NCBI GenBank assembly: GCA_027489135.1
Contig: JAIYAI010000629.1
Span: 1 to 9,443, forward strand
Origin: Acetobacteraceae bacterium
Lineage (GTDB): Bacteria > Pseudomonadota > Alphaproteobacteria > Acetobacterales > Acetobacteraceae
DNA: 9,443 nt
Direction: 5' to 3'
This document shows positions 1 to 6,384 of the stretch, piece after piece. The notes under the pieces are model-generated. The model saw only the letters and a list, made by a program, of their open reading frames with translations. It searched no databases and was not told the origin of the DNA. A program made the translations under genes and the position numbers. The number at the start of each line of letters is the position of its first letter. Within the stretch, counting starts at the first letter, position 1.

Positions 1-485
1 GCGATGTTGGAGAACTGCATGGCCACGCCGAGGTCGCAGGCGCGCGCCAGCACGTCGGGCCGGCGCTCGCCCATCAGCAGCGCCATCATCGCACCCACCG
101 TGCCGGCGACGCGCGCGGCATAGGCGGTGACGCCCGAAAGATCATCGTATTGCCGCCCCGCCCGGTCCCAGGCGAAGCCTTCGAGCAGCGCGTCCGGCAG
201 GGCGCGGGGAATGCGGTAGCCGGCCACCACGGCGGCGAGCGCACGGTCCTCCACATAGGCCTGGGGGCTGCCGGCATAGATGGCGTCGAGGCGGCGCTCG
301 AGGCCGCGCAGCGCGTCCGGGCCGGGATTCTCGTCGATGACGTCGTCGGCGACGCGGCACCAGGCGTAGAGCGCCGTCGCGGGCAGCGCGACGCGCTTCG
401 GCAGCACGCGCGAGGCGGCATGGAAGCTCTTCGAGCCCCCGGCGAGCAGGGCCTGGCATGCGGCCAGGTCGGCTTGGCTCAGCAC
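1..485 (-). CDS. crtB: Phytoene synthase CrtB, N-terminal part (cut by left edge)
   Basis: Phytoene synthase condenses two geranylgeranyl diphosphates into 15-cis-phytoene, the first committed carotenoid step. The 161 codons present begin at a GTG (485-483), 10 nt after a strong Shine-Dalgarno GGAGGGGAG (504-496); no ATG or GTG lies further upstream in this frame before the intergenic region. Visible family marks are LLAGGSKSF (residues 13-21), the first Asp-rich metal/diphosphate motif CRVADDVID (43-51, with D47, D48, D51), a YDDLSGVTAYAARVAGTVG segment in the middle, and GVAMQFSNI at the cut end. The second Asp-rich motif, which normally follows immediately as NIARD, lies outside the window. 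The gene is transcribed away from crtI across a 94-bp gap holding a PpsR-like box, so the two are probably co-repressed. Identity is secure; the 3' end is unseen. Confidence 0.95.
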   Translation of the reverse strand, partial: MLSQADLAACQALLAGGSKSFHAASRVLPKRVALPATALYAWCRVADDVIDENPGPDALRGLERRLDAIYAGSPQAYVEDRALAAVVAGYRIPRALPDALLEGFAWDRAGRQYDDLSGVTAYAARVAGTVGAMMALLMGERRPDVLARACDLGVAMQFSNI

Positions 486-495
486 CGGGCGAGAA

Positions 496-504
496 CTCCC
501 CTCC
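496..504 (-). promoter_or_regulatory. Ribosome binding site that fixes the crtB GTG start
   Basis: On the minus strand GGAGGGGAG precedes the GTG at 485 by 10 nt. It is the only good Shine-Dalgarno near the crtB N-terminus and supports the GTG start in a frame that stays open further upstream without another start codon. Confidence 0.7.
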
Positions 505-540
505 AGGACCAGATGGCGGTTTCGCCCCGCCGTGAAGGAG

Positions 541-558
541 TGTAAACATGTCCTGACA
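541..558 (+). promoter_or_regulatory. Putative PpsR/CrtJ operator (TGT-N12-ACA) between crtB and crtI
   Basis: The stretch TGTAAACATGTCCTGACA matches the TGT-N12-ACA palindrome recognised by the photosynthesis repressor PpsR/CrtJ, which shuts down bch and crt promoters under oxygen and light in purple bacteria. The right half also has the favoured G before ACA; the left half has A where C is favoured. It lies in the 94-bp gap between divergently transcribed crtB (start 485) and crtI (start 580), exactly where one site could control both. A weak -10-like TAAACA (543-548), 16 bp after TTCGCC (521-526), would be covered by the box. Only one copy is visible, although PpsR often uses paired sites. 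Assignment is by motif and context. Confidence 0.62.
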
Positions 559-579
559 GTCGGGGCCAGGGCAAAAACG

Positions 580-2109
580 ATGGACGACGCGTCATACCTC
601 TCGGTGGCCAGCGACCCCCGGCCGCATGCGGTGGTGATCGGGTCCGGCTTCGGCGGGCTGGCGGCTGCGGTGCGGCTCGGCGCCCGGGGCTGGCGGGTGA
701 CGGTGCTGGAGAAGCTCGATGCTCCCGGCGGCCGCGCCTATGTCTACCGCGACCAGGGCTTCGTCTTCGACGCCGGTCCCACCATCATCACCGCCCCGTA
801 TCTGTTGGAGGAGCTCTGGTCACTCTGCGGCCGGACGCTGGCGCAGGATGTCGCGCTGCGGCCGATGGATCCCTTCTACAAGATCCGCTTCGACGACGGC
901 GAGGAGATGGAAGCCTGCGCCGATCTCGACCGGATGCGGGCGGAGGTGGCGCGGATCTCGCCCGGCGACGTGCCCGGCTTCGACCGCTTCATCCGTGACA
1001 GCGAGAAGATCTACGAGGTCGCCTTCCGCGAACTGGCGGAGCAGCCCTTCCACGAATTCGGCACCATGCTGCGCGCGGCGCCGGACCTGGTGCGGCTCGG
1101 CGGGCACTGGTCCGTCTTCCGCAAGGTCAGCCGCTATTTCCGCCACCCGAAGCTGCGCATCGCCTTCAGCTTCCATCCGCTGCTGATCGGCGGGAACCCG
1201 CTGACGACGACGGCCTACTACTGCCTGATCGCGCATCTGGAGCGGACGCATGGCGTGCATTTCGCCATGGGCGGCACCGGCGCGCTGGTGACGGGGCTGG
1301 CGGGGCTGATCCGCGGCCAGGGCAATGCCCTGCGCTGCAACGCGGAGGTGGCGCGGATCCTGGTCTCGCCCGAAGGCCACGCGAGCGGCGTGCAACTCGC
1401 GTCGGGCGAGCGGATCGCGGCCGACATCGTCGTCTCCAACGCCGAGGTCGGGCATACCTATTCCAAGCTGCTGGCGGATCATCCGCGGAAGCGCTGGACC
1501 GATGCGAAGCTGAAGCGCGCGCGCTTCTCGATGAGCCTCTTCGTCTGGTATTTCGGCACGGACCGGCGCTACGAGGATGTCTACCACCACATGATGGTGC
1601 TGGGCCCGCGCTACGAGCCGCTGCTGAAGGACATCTTCGGGCGGAAGACGCTGGCCGAGGACTTCAGCCTCTACCTGCACCGACCGACCTACACCGACCC
1701 CTCGCTGGCGCCGCCGGGCTGCGATTCCTTCTACGTCCTGGCGCCCGTGCCGCATCTCGGCAGCGGCACGGACTGGCGGGAGCGGGCGGAGCCCTATCGC
1801 GCGGCGATCCAGCGGCGGCTGGAGAGCACGGTGCTGCCGGACCTGGGTCAGCATGTGGTGACGTCGCGGATGCTGACGCCGCAGGATTTCCAGGACCGGC
1901 TGCTGTCGACGCAGGGTGCCGCCTTCGCGCTGGAGCCGCAGCTGTTCCAGTCCGCCTGGTTCCGACCGCACAATGTCAGCGAGGAGGTGCGGGGCCTCTT
2001 CCTCGTCGGCGCGGGGACGCATCCGGGGGCGGGGATTCCAGGGGTGATCTCCTCCGCGCGGATCCTCGACCAGGTGGTGCCCGCGGCGGCCGACTTCGTC
2101 CGCGCCTAA
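580..2109 (+). CDS. crtI: Phytoene desaturase CrtI
   Basis: FAD-dependent phytoene desaturase/isomerase, 509 residues, which introduces double bonds into phytoene to give neurosporene or lycopene at the membrane surface. The N-terminal dinucleotide fold is clear: GSGFGG (21-26) with the acidic end of the second strand at E44, then DAPGGRAYVYRDQGFVFDAG, typical of the CrtI family. The C-terminal FAD/carotenoid signature GAGTHPGAGIPGV starts near residue 477. I chose ATG 580, preceded by AGGG at 568-571 with 8-nt spacing. An in-frame GTG at 532 would put the PpsR-like box inside the gene and add 16 residues ahead of the fold. Its stop overlaps the stop of the convergent membrane gene by 4 bp. 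The number of desaturations (three or four) cannot be read from sequence. CrtN- or CrtD-type relatives are less likely, given the neighbouring crtB and the separate crtD here. Confidence 0.95.
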   Translation: MDDASYLSVASDPRPHAVVIGSGFGGLAAAVRLGARGWRVTVLEKLDAPGGRAYVYRDQGFVFDAGPTIITAPYLLEELWSLCGRTLAQDVALRPMDPFYKIRFDDGEEMEACADLDRMRAEVARISPGDVPGFDRFIRDSEKIYEVAFRELAEQPFHEFGTMLRAAPDLVRLGGHWSVFRKVSRYFRHPKLRIAFSFHPLLIGGNPLTTTAYYCLIAHLERTHGVHFAMGGTGALVTGLAGLIRGQGNALRCNAEVARILVSPEGHASGVQLASGERIAADIVVSNAEVGHTYSKLLADHPRKRWTDAKLKRARFSMSLFVWYFGTDRRYEDVYHHMMVLGPRYEPLLKDIFGRKTLAEDFSLYLHRPTYTDPSLAPPGCDSFYVLAPVPHLGSGTDWRERAEPYRAAIQRRLESTVLPDLGQHVVTSRMLTPQDFQDRLLSTQGAAFALEPQLFQSAWFRPHNVSEEVRGLFLVGAGTHPGAGIPGVISSARILDQVVPAAADFVRA

Positions 2110-2867
2110 CCGCCCGCCGCGGCCGCCTTCGCGCGCGGCACGGCCGCGGCCCGCGCGCTGACCTGCAGGTTGATCTTCCGCCAGTGGTAGAGGATCAGCC
2201 CGATCCCGGTGAACAGCGGCACCGCCCACATCATCGGGTTCAGCGCGAGTTCCGGCAGGATGCGCACGGAGCCGAAGGCCATGAAGGCCGTGTAGACGCT
2301 GATGCCGCAGCCCACGAGGCCCTTCACATGCTCCTTCAGCCAGTCCTGCGGGCCGGCCACGGGCTTGTAGAGGAACCAGAGATTGGTCAGGCCCGTCGCC
2401 ACGCCGACGATCGCCAGCCCCATCATCAGCGGCAGCCCCGCCAGCCAGCCCTGCACCGCGCAGTTCACCGCCGCCAGGATCACCAGCGGCTGCAAGGCGA
2501 GATTCCGCCATTCCCGCCCGCGCTCCCGCCGCCGCCCGTGCCGGACGCAGGACCAGCCATACCAGGCGAGGTTCACCGTCAGGATGCCCATGTGCAGCAT
2601 CAGCCAGCCGAAGATCGCGCGGATGAAGACCGCGTCGAACCGCCCCTCCAGGTGCGGATGCGTCCCGAAGGGATCGAGCAGGGTCAGGATGCTCATGCAG
2701 ATCGCCAGCGATCCGGTGGTCAACATGCAGACGTTGAAGACCTTGCCGAAGGCGCGGTGGCGCGCCCCGCCCTTCTTCCCCGCCACCGGCACCCAGAAGC
2801 AGATCGCCGCGGTCGCGCCGGTGACGATGTGGATGGCCACCAGCGTGTGGAACAGGTCGAGTTCCAT
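2106..2867 (-). CDS. DUF2306-like multi-pass membrane protein
   Basis: A 253-residue integral membrane protein of unknown function. About seven hydrophobic segments can be picked out, near residues 5-28, 44-64, 80-106, 122-142, 145-166, 178-200 and 208-228. The loop KKGGARHRAFGKVFN (31-45) resembles the HR-x-x-GR/K element of DUF2306-type membrane proteins, and H13 and H92 lie in predicted helices; a haem or metal role is only a guess. An Ala-rich, basic tail closes the protein. I chose ATG 2867, which has GGGGAAGA close upstream; a TTG start at 2894 would add nine residues and run into the operator-like repeats. It faces the P450 gene across a short divergent promoter region and ends tail-to-tail with crtI (stops overlap 4 bp). 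TspO/CrtK sits near crtB in Rhodobacter, but this protein lacks the Trp-rich TspO pattern and is longer. Confidence 0.8.
   Translation of the reverse strand: MELDLFHTLVAIHIVTGATAAICFWVPVAGKKGGARHRAFGKVFNVCMLTTGSLAICMSILTLLDPFGTHPHLEGRFDAVFIRAIFGWLMLHMGILTVNLAWYGWSCVRHGRRRERGREWRNLALQPLVILAAVNCAVQGWLAGLPLMMGLAIVGVATGLTNLWFLYKPVAGPQDWLKEHVKGLVGCGISVYTAFMAFGSVRILPELALNPMMWAVPLFTGIGLILYHWRKINLQVSARAAAVPRAKAAAAGG
2116..2150. repeat. Perfect 10-bp inverted repeat with 15-nt loop just past crtI
   Basis: GCCGCGGCCG (2116-2125) and CGGCCGCGGC (2141-2150) are perfect reverse complements around a 15-nt loop, starting 7 bp after the crtI stop. A very GC-rich hairpin here could slow or end crtI transcription, but there is no T-tract, so it is not a standard intrinsic terminator. 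It also encodes part of the Ala-rich tail of the opposing membrane protein, and alanine codons in 70% GC DNA easily produce such symmetry. Confidence 0.4.
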
Positions 2868-2888
2868 GGCGTCTTCCCCGGACCGGAC

Positions 2889-2917
2889 TGACAACTAAAC
2901 TTGACAGTTTGGACTGT
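2889..2917. promoter_or_regulatory. Operator-like repeats in the divergent membrane-protein/P450 promoter
   Basis: This is an AT-richer island between two genes pointing apart. It contains AAACT-TGAC-AGTTT (2897-2910), ACAGT-TTGG-ACTGT (2904-2917) and a direct repeat of TGACA with 13-bp period (2889-2893 and 2902-2906). A consensus -35 TTGACA for the plus strand (2901-2906) is embedded in these repeats; the expected -10 position (near 2924) is poor. Inverted repeats overlapping a TTGACA hexamer are typical of TetR- or MarR-type repressor targets, so one regulator may control both directions. It does not match the TGT-N12-ACA PpsR consensus: the nearest arrangement on the minus strand ends in TCA. 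No regulator gene is in the window. Confidence 0.45.
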
Positions 2918-2931
2918 AAGCGCATCCCATC

Positions 2932-2937
2932 AGGAGG
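2932..2937 (+). promoter_or_regulatory. Consensus AGGAGG without a start codon at normal distance
   Basis: A perfect Shine-Dalgarno AGGAGG lies upstream of the P450 gene, but no ATG, GTG or TTG occurs 5-12 nt after it. The first in-frame start codon is GTG 2960, 22 nt away; the only earlier one is TTG 2909, upstream of the motif and inside the operator repeats. The P450 start is therefore uncertain. Confidence 0.5.
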
Positions 2938-2959
2938 CAACAGAAAGAACGCCGGCCCG

Positions 2960-4318
2960 GTGTACGCTCCCCCGCGCCCAAAGCCCCTCCCCGCCCTTCT
3001 CGGCCTGCTGCGCGCGGGGCTGCGCGGCGACGGCAACCTGCTTGGCCTGCTGCCCGCGGCGGCCTACCGGATGGAGATCGGCCCGCTCGGCTGGTCCCGC
3101 CGGCAGACGGTGGTGGTGAACCGCCCCGACCTGGTGCGGCACGTACTGCTCGACCCGGAGGAGATCTTCCCGAAGAGCGACCTGATGGTGATGGCGCTGG
3201 AGCCGCTGATCGGCGATTCGATCTTCGTCTCCTCGGGCGCCACCTGGCGGCGCCAGCGCAGCATGATCGACCCCGCGCTGACCATGATGCGGGTGAACCG
3301 CGCCTTCCCGGCCATGGAGGCCGGCTGCGAGGCGGCGGAGGAGACGCTGGCGCGGCACGCCCGGGACGGCACGCGCTTCTCGCTGGACCTGATGATGTCG
3401 CACCTGACGGCCGACATCATCTGCCGCACCGTCTTCAGCACGTCCCTGGAAACCCGCGCCGCGCACGACGTCTTCGACGCCTTCACGGTGTTCGAGCGCA
3501 GCGTGGCGCAGGTGGAGATCCGCCGGCTGATCTTCGACAAGGCCTGGACCAAGGTGCCGCAGCAGCAGGCCGTGCTGGAGGGTTGCCGGCTGATCCGCGG
3601 CCACCTGGGCGAGCTGCTCGACAGCCACCTCGCCGCCGGGGCCAGCTTCGACGACATCGCCAGCAACGTGGTCGCCGCGCATGACGTGGAGGGAAAGGCC
3701 TTCACGCGGGAGGAGCTGATCGACCAGCTCGGCGTGCTGTTCCTGGCCGGGCACGAGACCAGCGCCAGCGCGCTGACCTGGGTCTTCTTCCTGCTGGCGA
3801 CGCAGCCCGAGATGGTGGCGCGGCTGCGCGCCGAGGTGGGGGAGGTCGCGGGCGAGGAGGTCAGCTTCGAGGCGACGAAGCGCCTCGTCTTCGTACGCAA
3901 CATCTTCCGCGAGACCCTGCGGCTCTACCCCCCCATCACCTTCCTGCCGCGCATCGCGGAGCAGGCCACCCGACTCGGCGACACAGCCATCCGCCGCGGC
4001 GCGCTGATCATGATCGCGCCCTGGGTGCTGCACCGGCACCGCAAGTACTGGCGCGACCCGGAGGTCTTCGACCCCGACCGCTTCCTGGCGCACCGCGAGG
4101 CCGAGATGACCCAAGGCGCCTATATCCCCTTCGGCATCGGCCCGCGCATCTGCGCCGGTGCGGCCTTCGCGACCGTGGAGGCGGTGCTGCTGATCGCGCG
4201 GCTGTTCCGCCGCTTCGACTTCCAGGTCGAGTCGCCGGAGAGCGTGCAGCCCGCCGCGCGGCTCACCACCCGCCCGATCGAGCAGATCATGTGCCGCGTG
4301 GTGGACCGCGATGCCTGA
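2960..4318 (+). CDS. Cytochrome P450 monooxygenase
   Basis: Soluble-type haem-thiolate monooxygenase, 452 residues from GTG 2960. All core P450 marks are intact: the I-helix oxygen-activation motif AGHETSA (263-269, T267), the K-helix ExxR as ETLR (318-321), and the haem loop FGIGPRICAG with cysteine ligand C398. WRRQR near the C-helix is the usual haem-propionate contact. The start YAPPRPKPLPALLGLLR resembles the N-terminal proline region of bacterial P450s, and no transmembrane anchor is seen. TTG 2909 in the same frame would add 17 residues but lacks a ribosome site. No ferredoxin or reductase is encoded here, so electrons must come from partners elsewhere. It overlaps the ATP-grasp gene by 8 bp, implying coupled translation. 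The substrate is unknown; the position between crtI and crtC favours a carotenoid or another isoprenoid, by inference. CYP175-type carotene hydroxylases are a precedent for bacterial P450s acting on carotenoids. Confidence 0.92.
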   Translation: MYAPPRPKPLPALLGLLRAGLRGDGNLLGLLPAAAYRMEIGPLGWSRRQTVVVNRPDLVRHVLLDPEEIFPKSDLMVMALEPLIGDSIFVSSGATWRRQRSMIDPALTMMRVNRAFPAMEAGCEAAEETLARHARDGTRFSLDLMMSHLTADIICRTVFSTSLETRAAHDVFDAFTVFERSVAQVEIRRLIFDKAWTKVPQQQAVLEGCRLIRGHLGELLDSHLAAGASFDDIASNVVAAHDVEGKAFTREELIDQLGVLFLAGHETSASALTWVFFLLATQPEMVARLRAEVGEVAGEEVSFEATKRLVFVRNIFRETLRLYPPITFLPRIAEQATRLGDTAIRRGALIMIAPWVLHRHRKYWRDPEVFDPDRFLAHREAEMTQGAYIPFGIGPRICAGAAFATVEAVLLIARLFRRFDFQVESPESVQPAARLTTRPIEQIMCRVVDRDA

Positions 4319-5468
4319 GACGGTCCTTCTCACCCTCGGCCGCCTGCCCAAGGCGCTCGACATCGCCCGCAGCTTCGCGTGGCTCGGCTGGCGCGTGGTG
4401 GTGGCGGAGCCCTTTCCGCGCCACCTCACCGGCGCCTCTCGCGCCGTCGCCCGCAGCGTACAGGTGCCGGCGCCCGCGCAGGACCAGACCGCCTGGCTGC
4501 GCGCGGTCGCCGCCGTCGCCGCCGAGGAGCGGGCGGCGCTGGTCGTGCCGGTCTCGGAGGAAGTGGTGCATGCAGCGGCGCTGCGGCCCTTCCTGCCCGC
4601 GGAGACGCGGCTGCTCGCCATGCCGCCAGACGTCCTGCTGCCGCTGCACGACAAGGCCGGCTTCATCGACCATGCCCGCGCCCATGGTCTGCCGGTGCCG
4701 GAGAGCGCGCTGCTCGGCACGACCGAGGCCGCCGCCATCGTTGCCCGCGGCCCCTGTGTGGTGAAGCCGCGCCGGGCATGTTCCGGTCGCGGCGTGACGA
4801 AGCTGGCCGCCGGCAGCGCCCTGCCCCTCACCGGCCCCGGCCTGCCACCGCTGGTCCAGGCCTTCGTCGCGGGTCAGGAATTCAGCAGTTGCACCCTGGC
4901 GCATGAGGGAAGGGTGCAGCGTACCGCGATCTACCGCGGCAGCCTGATGAGCGGCACGGTCTCGGTCGGCTTCGAACGCGTCGACCATCCCGCGATCGAG
5001 GACTGGATCGCACGCTTCGTCGCCTCCTGCCGCTGGACCGGCTTCATCGCCTTCGACCTGATCGTGGACGCCGCGGGCGTGCCGCATGGCATCGAGTGCA
5101 ACCCGCGCACCACCAGCGGGCTCCACTTCTTCGAGACCGCGGACATCGCGCCTGCCATCCTCGACCCCGGCGTGACGCCGCGCCTGCGGTCGGAGACCCA
5201 TCTGCAGCAATTCTGGTCCTGCCTGACCGAGACACAGCACAGCTTCGGCGACTGGCCCCGCTTCCGCGCCAACCTGCGGCATCTCTTCGGCACCCGCGAC
5301 GTCACTTGGGCTGCGCGGGATCCGCTGCCATTGGTGACGATGCCCTGGACGGCCTGGCCGATCATCGCGGCGGCGAAGAAGGCCGGCGTGCCCTTCGGGG
5401 AAGTGGCGACGATCGATGTGGGCTGGGCGCCTACCGAAGAGGACGCGGCACCTTCAGCGGCAGCATGA
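4311..5468 (+). CDS. ATP-grasp carboxylate ligase-like protein
   Basis: A 385-residue ATP-grasp protein. Members of this fold activate a carboxylate as acyl phosphate and join it to an amine, thiol or similar nucleophile. Visible elements in order: an N-terminal preATP-grasp region opening with VLLTLGRLPKALDIARSF; VVPVSEEV; the ATP lysine in VVKP (K152) followed by the flexible loop CSGRGV (157-162); GQEFSS (E190); FDLIVD (D249); and the metal-binding IECNPR (E262, N264, R266). All expected ATP and Mg residues are therefore present and the enzyme should be active. The last 100 or so residues are Trp-rich and not recognised. Its ATG sits in the overlap ATGCCTGA with the P450 stop, so the two are almost certainly co-translated. 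The 3' end runs 38 bp into convergent crtC. The acceptor and donor substrates cannot be read from the sequence; CarB-like and D-Ala-D-Ala-ligase-like relatives are too broad to guide. Confidence 0.88.
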   Translation: MPETVLLTLGRLPKALDIARSFAWLGWRVVVAEPFPRHLTGASRAVARSVQVPAPAQDQTAWLRAVAAVAAEERAALVVPVSEEVVHAAALRPFLPAETRLLAMPPDVLLPLHDKAGFIDHARAHGLPVPESALLGTTEAAAIVARGPCVVKPRRACSGRGVTKLAAGSALPLTGPGLPPLVQAFVAGQEFSSCTLAHEGRVQRTAIYRGSLMSGTVSVGFERVDHPAIEDWIARFVASCRWTGFIAFDLIVDAAGVPHGIECNPRTTSGLHFFETADIAPAILDPGVTPRLRSETHLQQFWSCLTETQHSFGDWPRFRANLRHLFGTRDVTWAARDPLPLVTMPWTAWPIIAAAKKAGVPFGEVATIDVGWAPTEEDAAPSAAA

Positions 5469-6384
5469 CCTGCACCGGCAGCGCGGCGAAGCGGTCGAGT
5501 TCCAGGCTCTCATGCACCGCCGTCGCCTCGCGCCCCAGCAGGCGGGTGCGGATCTCGGAGCGCGTGTAGAAGGGCGCGTCGGTCAGCGCGCGCACCAGCG
5601 TCGCCCGCCCATCCTCGGACCGCGCCGGCCGCGGGACACCCCACAACCCGCGCGGCAGGGAGGCAGGCGGCGGCACCTCCATGTCCTCCACCACGCCATC
5701 GGCGGTGACGCGCAACGCCAGCGACTGCTGCGTCCCGTCGCGCCGTTCCGCGTTGTAGAGCACGGCGGTCGCATCGGGCATCGGCGCGCGGCACCAGTCC
5801 CAGCGCAGGAAATCGGCCTCCAGCGGCGCCGATCCGCCATTGGTGTCGAAATAGGCGGGGCCGGACCAGCGCAGGTTCGGGCTCTCGAAGGCCACCTCCA
5901 CCCGCGACCGCGCCGCGATGGGCTGCCAGTGGTGCCGCCCCGCCGAGTCGAGCACGAAGGCGCGGGTCGAGACCGCATCCGGCAGCACCCGCACGCGCCC
6001 CTTGAGGCGGGAGGGGATCGGTGCCGTCACCTCCTCGATCTCGATCGTCAGCGCCGTGCCGTCCCAGGTCGCGCTGGACGGGCCGATGCGCAGGTGATCG
6101 CGCGAGCGTTCCAGCGCGCCGCGCCGCCGGTCCGTCATCGCCCAGCGCGACGGCGAGCCATAGAGCGCCACGTTCATGCAGACATGGTTGTGCGGATCGC
6201 CCTGCCCCCAGCGCCGCGACCAGGCGTACCAGGGCGAGAAGACCGTGCCGATGAAGGCGATCACCGTCAGCCCATGCTGGCCGTCATCGGACAGCGCGTC
6301 GATGTACCACCAGCGATAGCCCTGGTTCGGCACCGCCACGTCGAAGGACCAGGGGCGCGTCTCGATCCGGCTGATCTGGTTCAT
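5431..6384 (-). CDS. crtC: Carotenoid 1,2-hydratase (hydroxyneurosporene synthase) CrtC
   Basis: CrtC adds water across the 1,2 double bond of the psi end of neurosporene, lycopene and derivatives to give 1-hydroxy carotenoids; it needs no cofactor and is membrane-associated. The 317-residue product carries the strongly conserved block YRWWYIDALSDDGQHG (23-38) followed by LTVIAFIGTVFSPWY, and later aromatic blocks such as FLRWDW, which are typical of the family. The start ATG 6384 lies in an ATGA overlap with the crtD stop, with CAGGG upstream inside crtD; this frame stays open further upstream, but that part is only crtD read out of frame. It is the last gene of the bchO-DUF3422-crtD-crtC operon and overlaps the end of the convergent ATP-grasp gene by 38 bp. 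Its hydroxylated product is the substrate of CrtD. Confidence 0.95.
   Translation of the reverse strand: MNQISRIETRPWSFDVAVPNQGYRWWYIDALSDDGQHGLTVIAFIGTVFSPWYAWSRRWGQGDPHNHVCMNVALYGSPSRWAMTDRRRGALERSRDHLRIGPSSATWDGTALTIEIEEVTAPIPSRLKGRVRVLPDAVSTRAFVLDSAGRHHWQPIAARSRVEVAFESPNLRWSGPAYFDTNGGSAPLEADFLRWDWCRAPMPDATAVLYNAERRDGTQQSLALRVTADGVVEDMEVPPPASLPRGLWGVPRPARSEDGRATLVRALTDAPFYTRSEIRTRLLGREATAVHESLELDRFAALPVQVMLPLKVPRPLR

Noticed and set aside
142..549. Open frames on either strand near the left edge
   Set aside because: The third minus frame encodes clear CrtB motifs from the GTG at 485, so the others are shadows.
532..579. GTG 532 as the crtI start
   Set aside because: It would place the PpsR-like box inside the gene and add residues ahead of the flavin fold; ATG 580 has its own AGGG.
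2889..2917. A second PpsR site in the P450 promoter
   Set aside because: The nearest arrangement is TGT-N12-TCA on the minus strand, which breaks the ACA half; the repeats fit another repressor type better.
820..3036. A 738-codon minus-strand open frame across crtI and the membrane gene
   Set aside because: It is antisense to well-supported crtI and out of frame with the membrane protein; its Arg/Ala/Gly/His-rich product looks like a GC-rich shadow.
2930..4831. Long minus-strand open frame over the P450 and ATP-grasp genes
   Set aside because: Antisense to two genes with complete catalytic motifs; composition is typical of high-GC antisense reading.
4287..5282. Minus-strand 331-codon open frame antisense to the ATP-grasp gene
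   Set aside because: No recognisable domain, and the opposite strand encodes an intact ATP-grasp enzyme.
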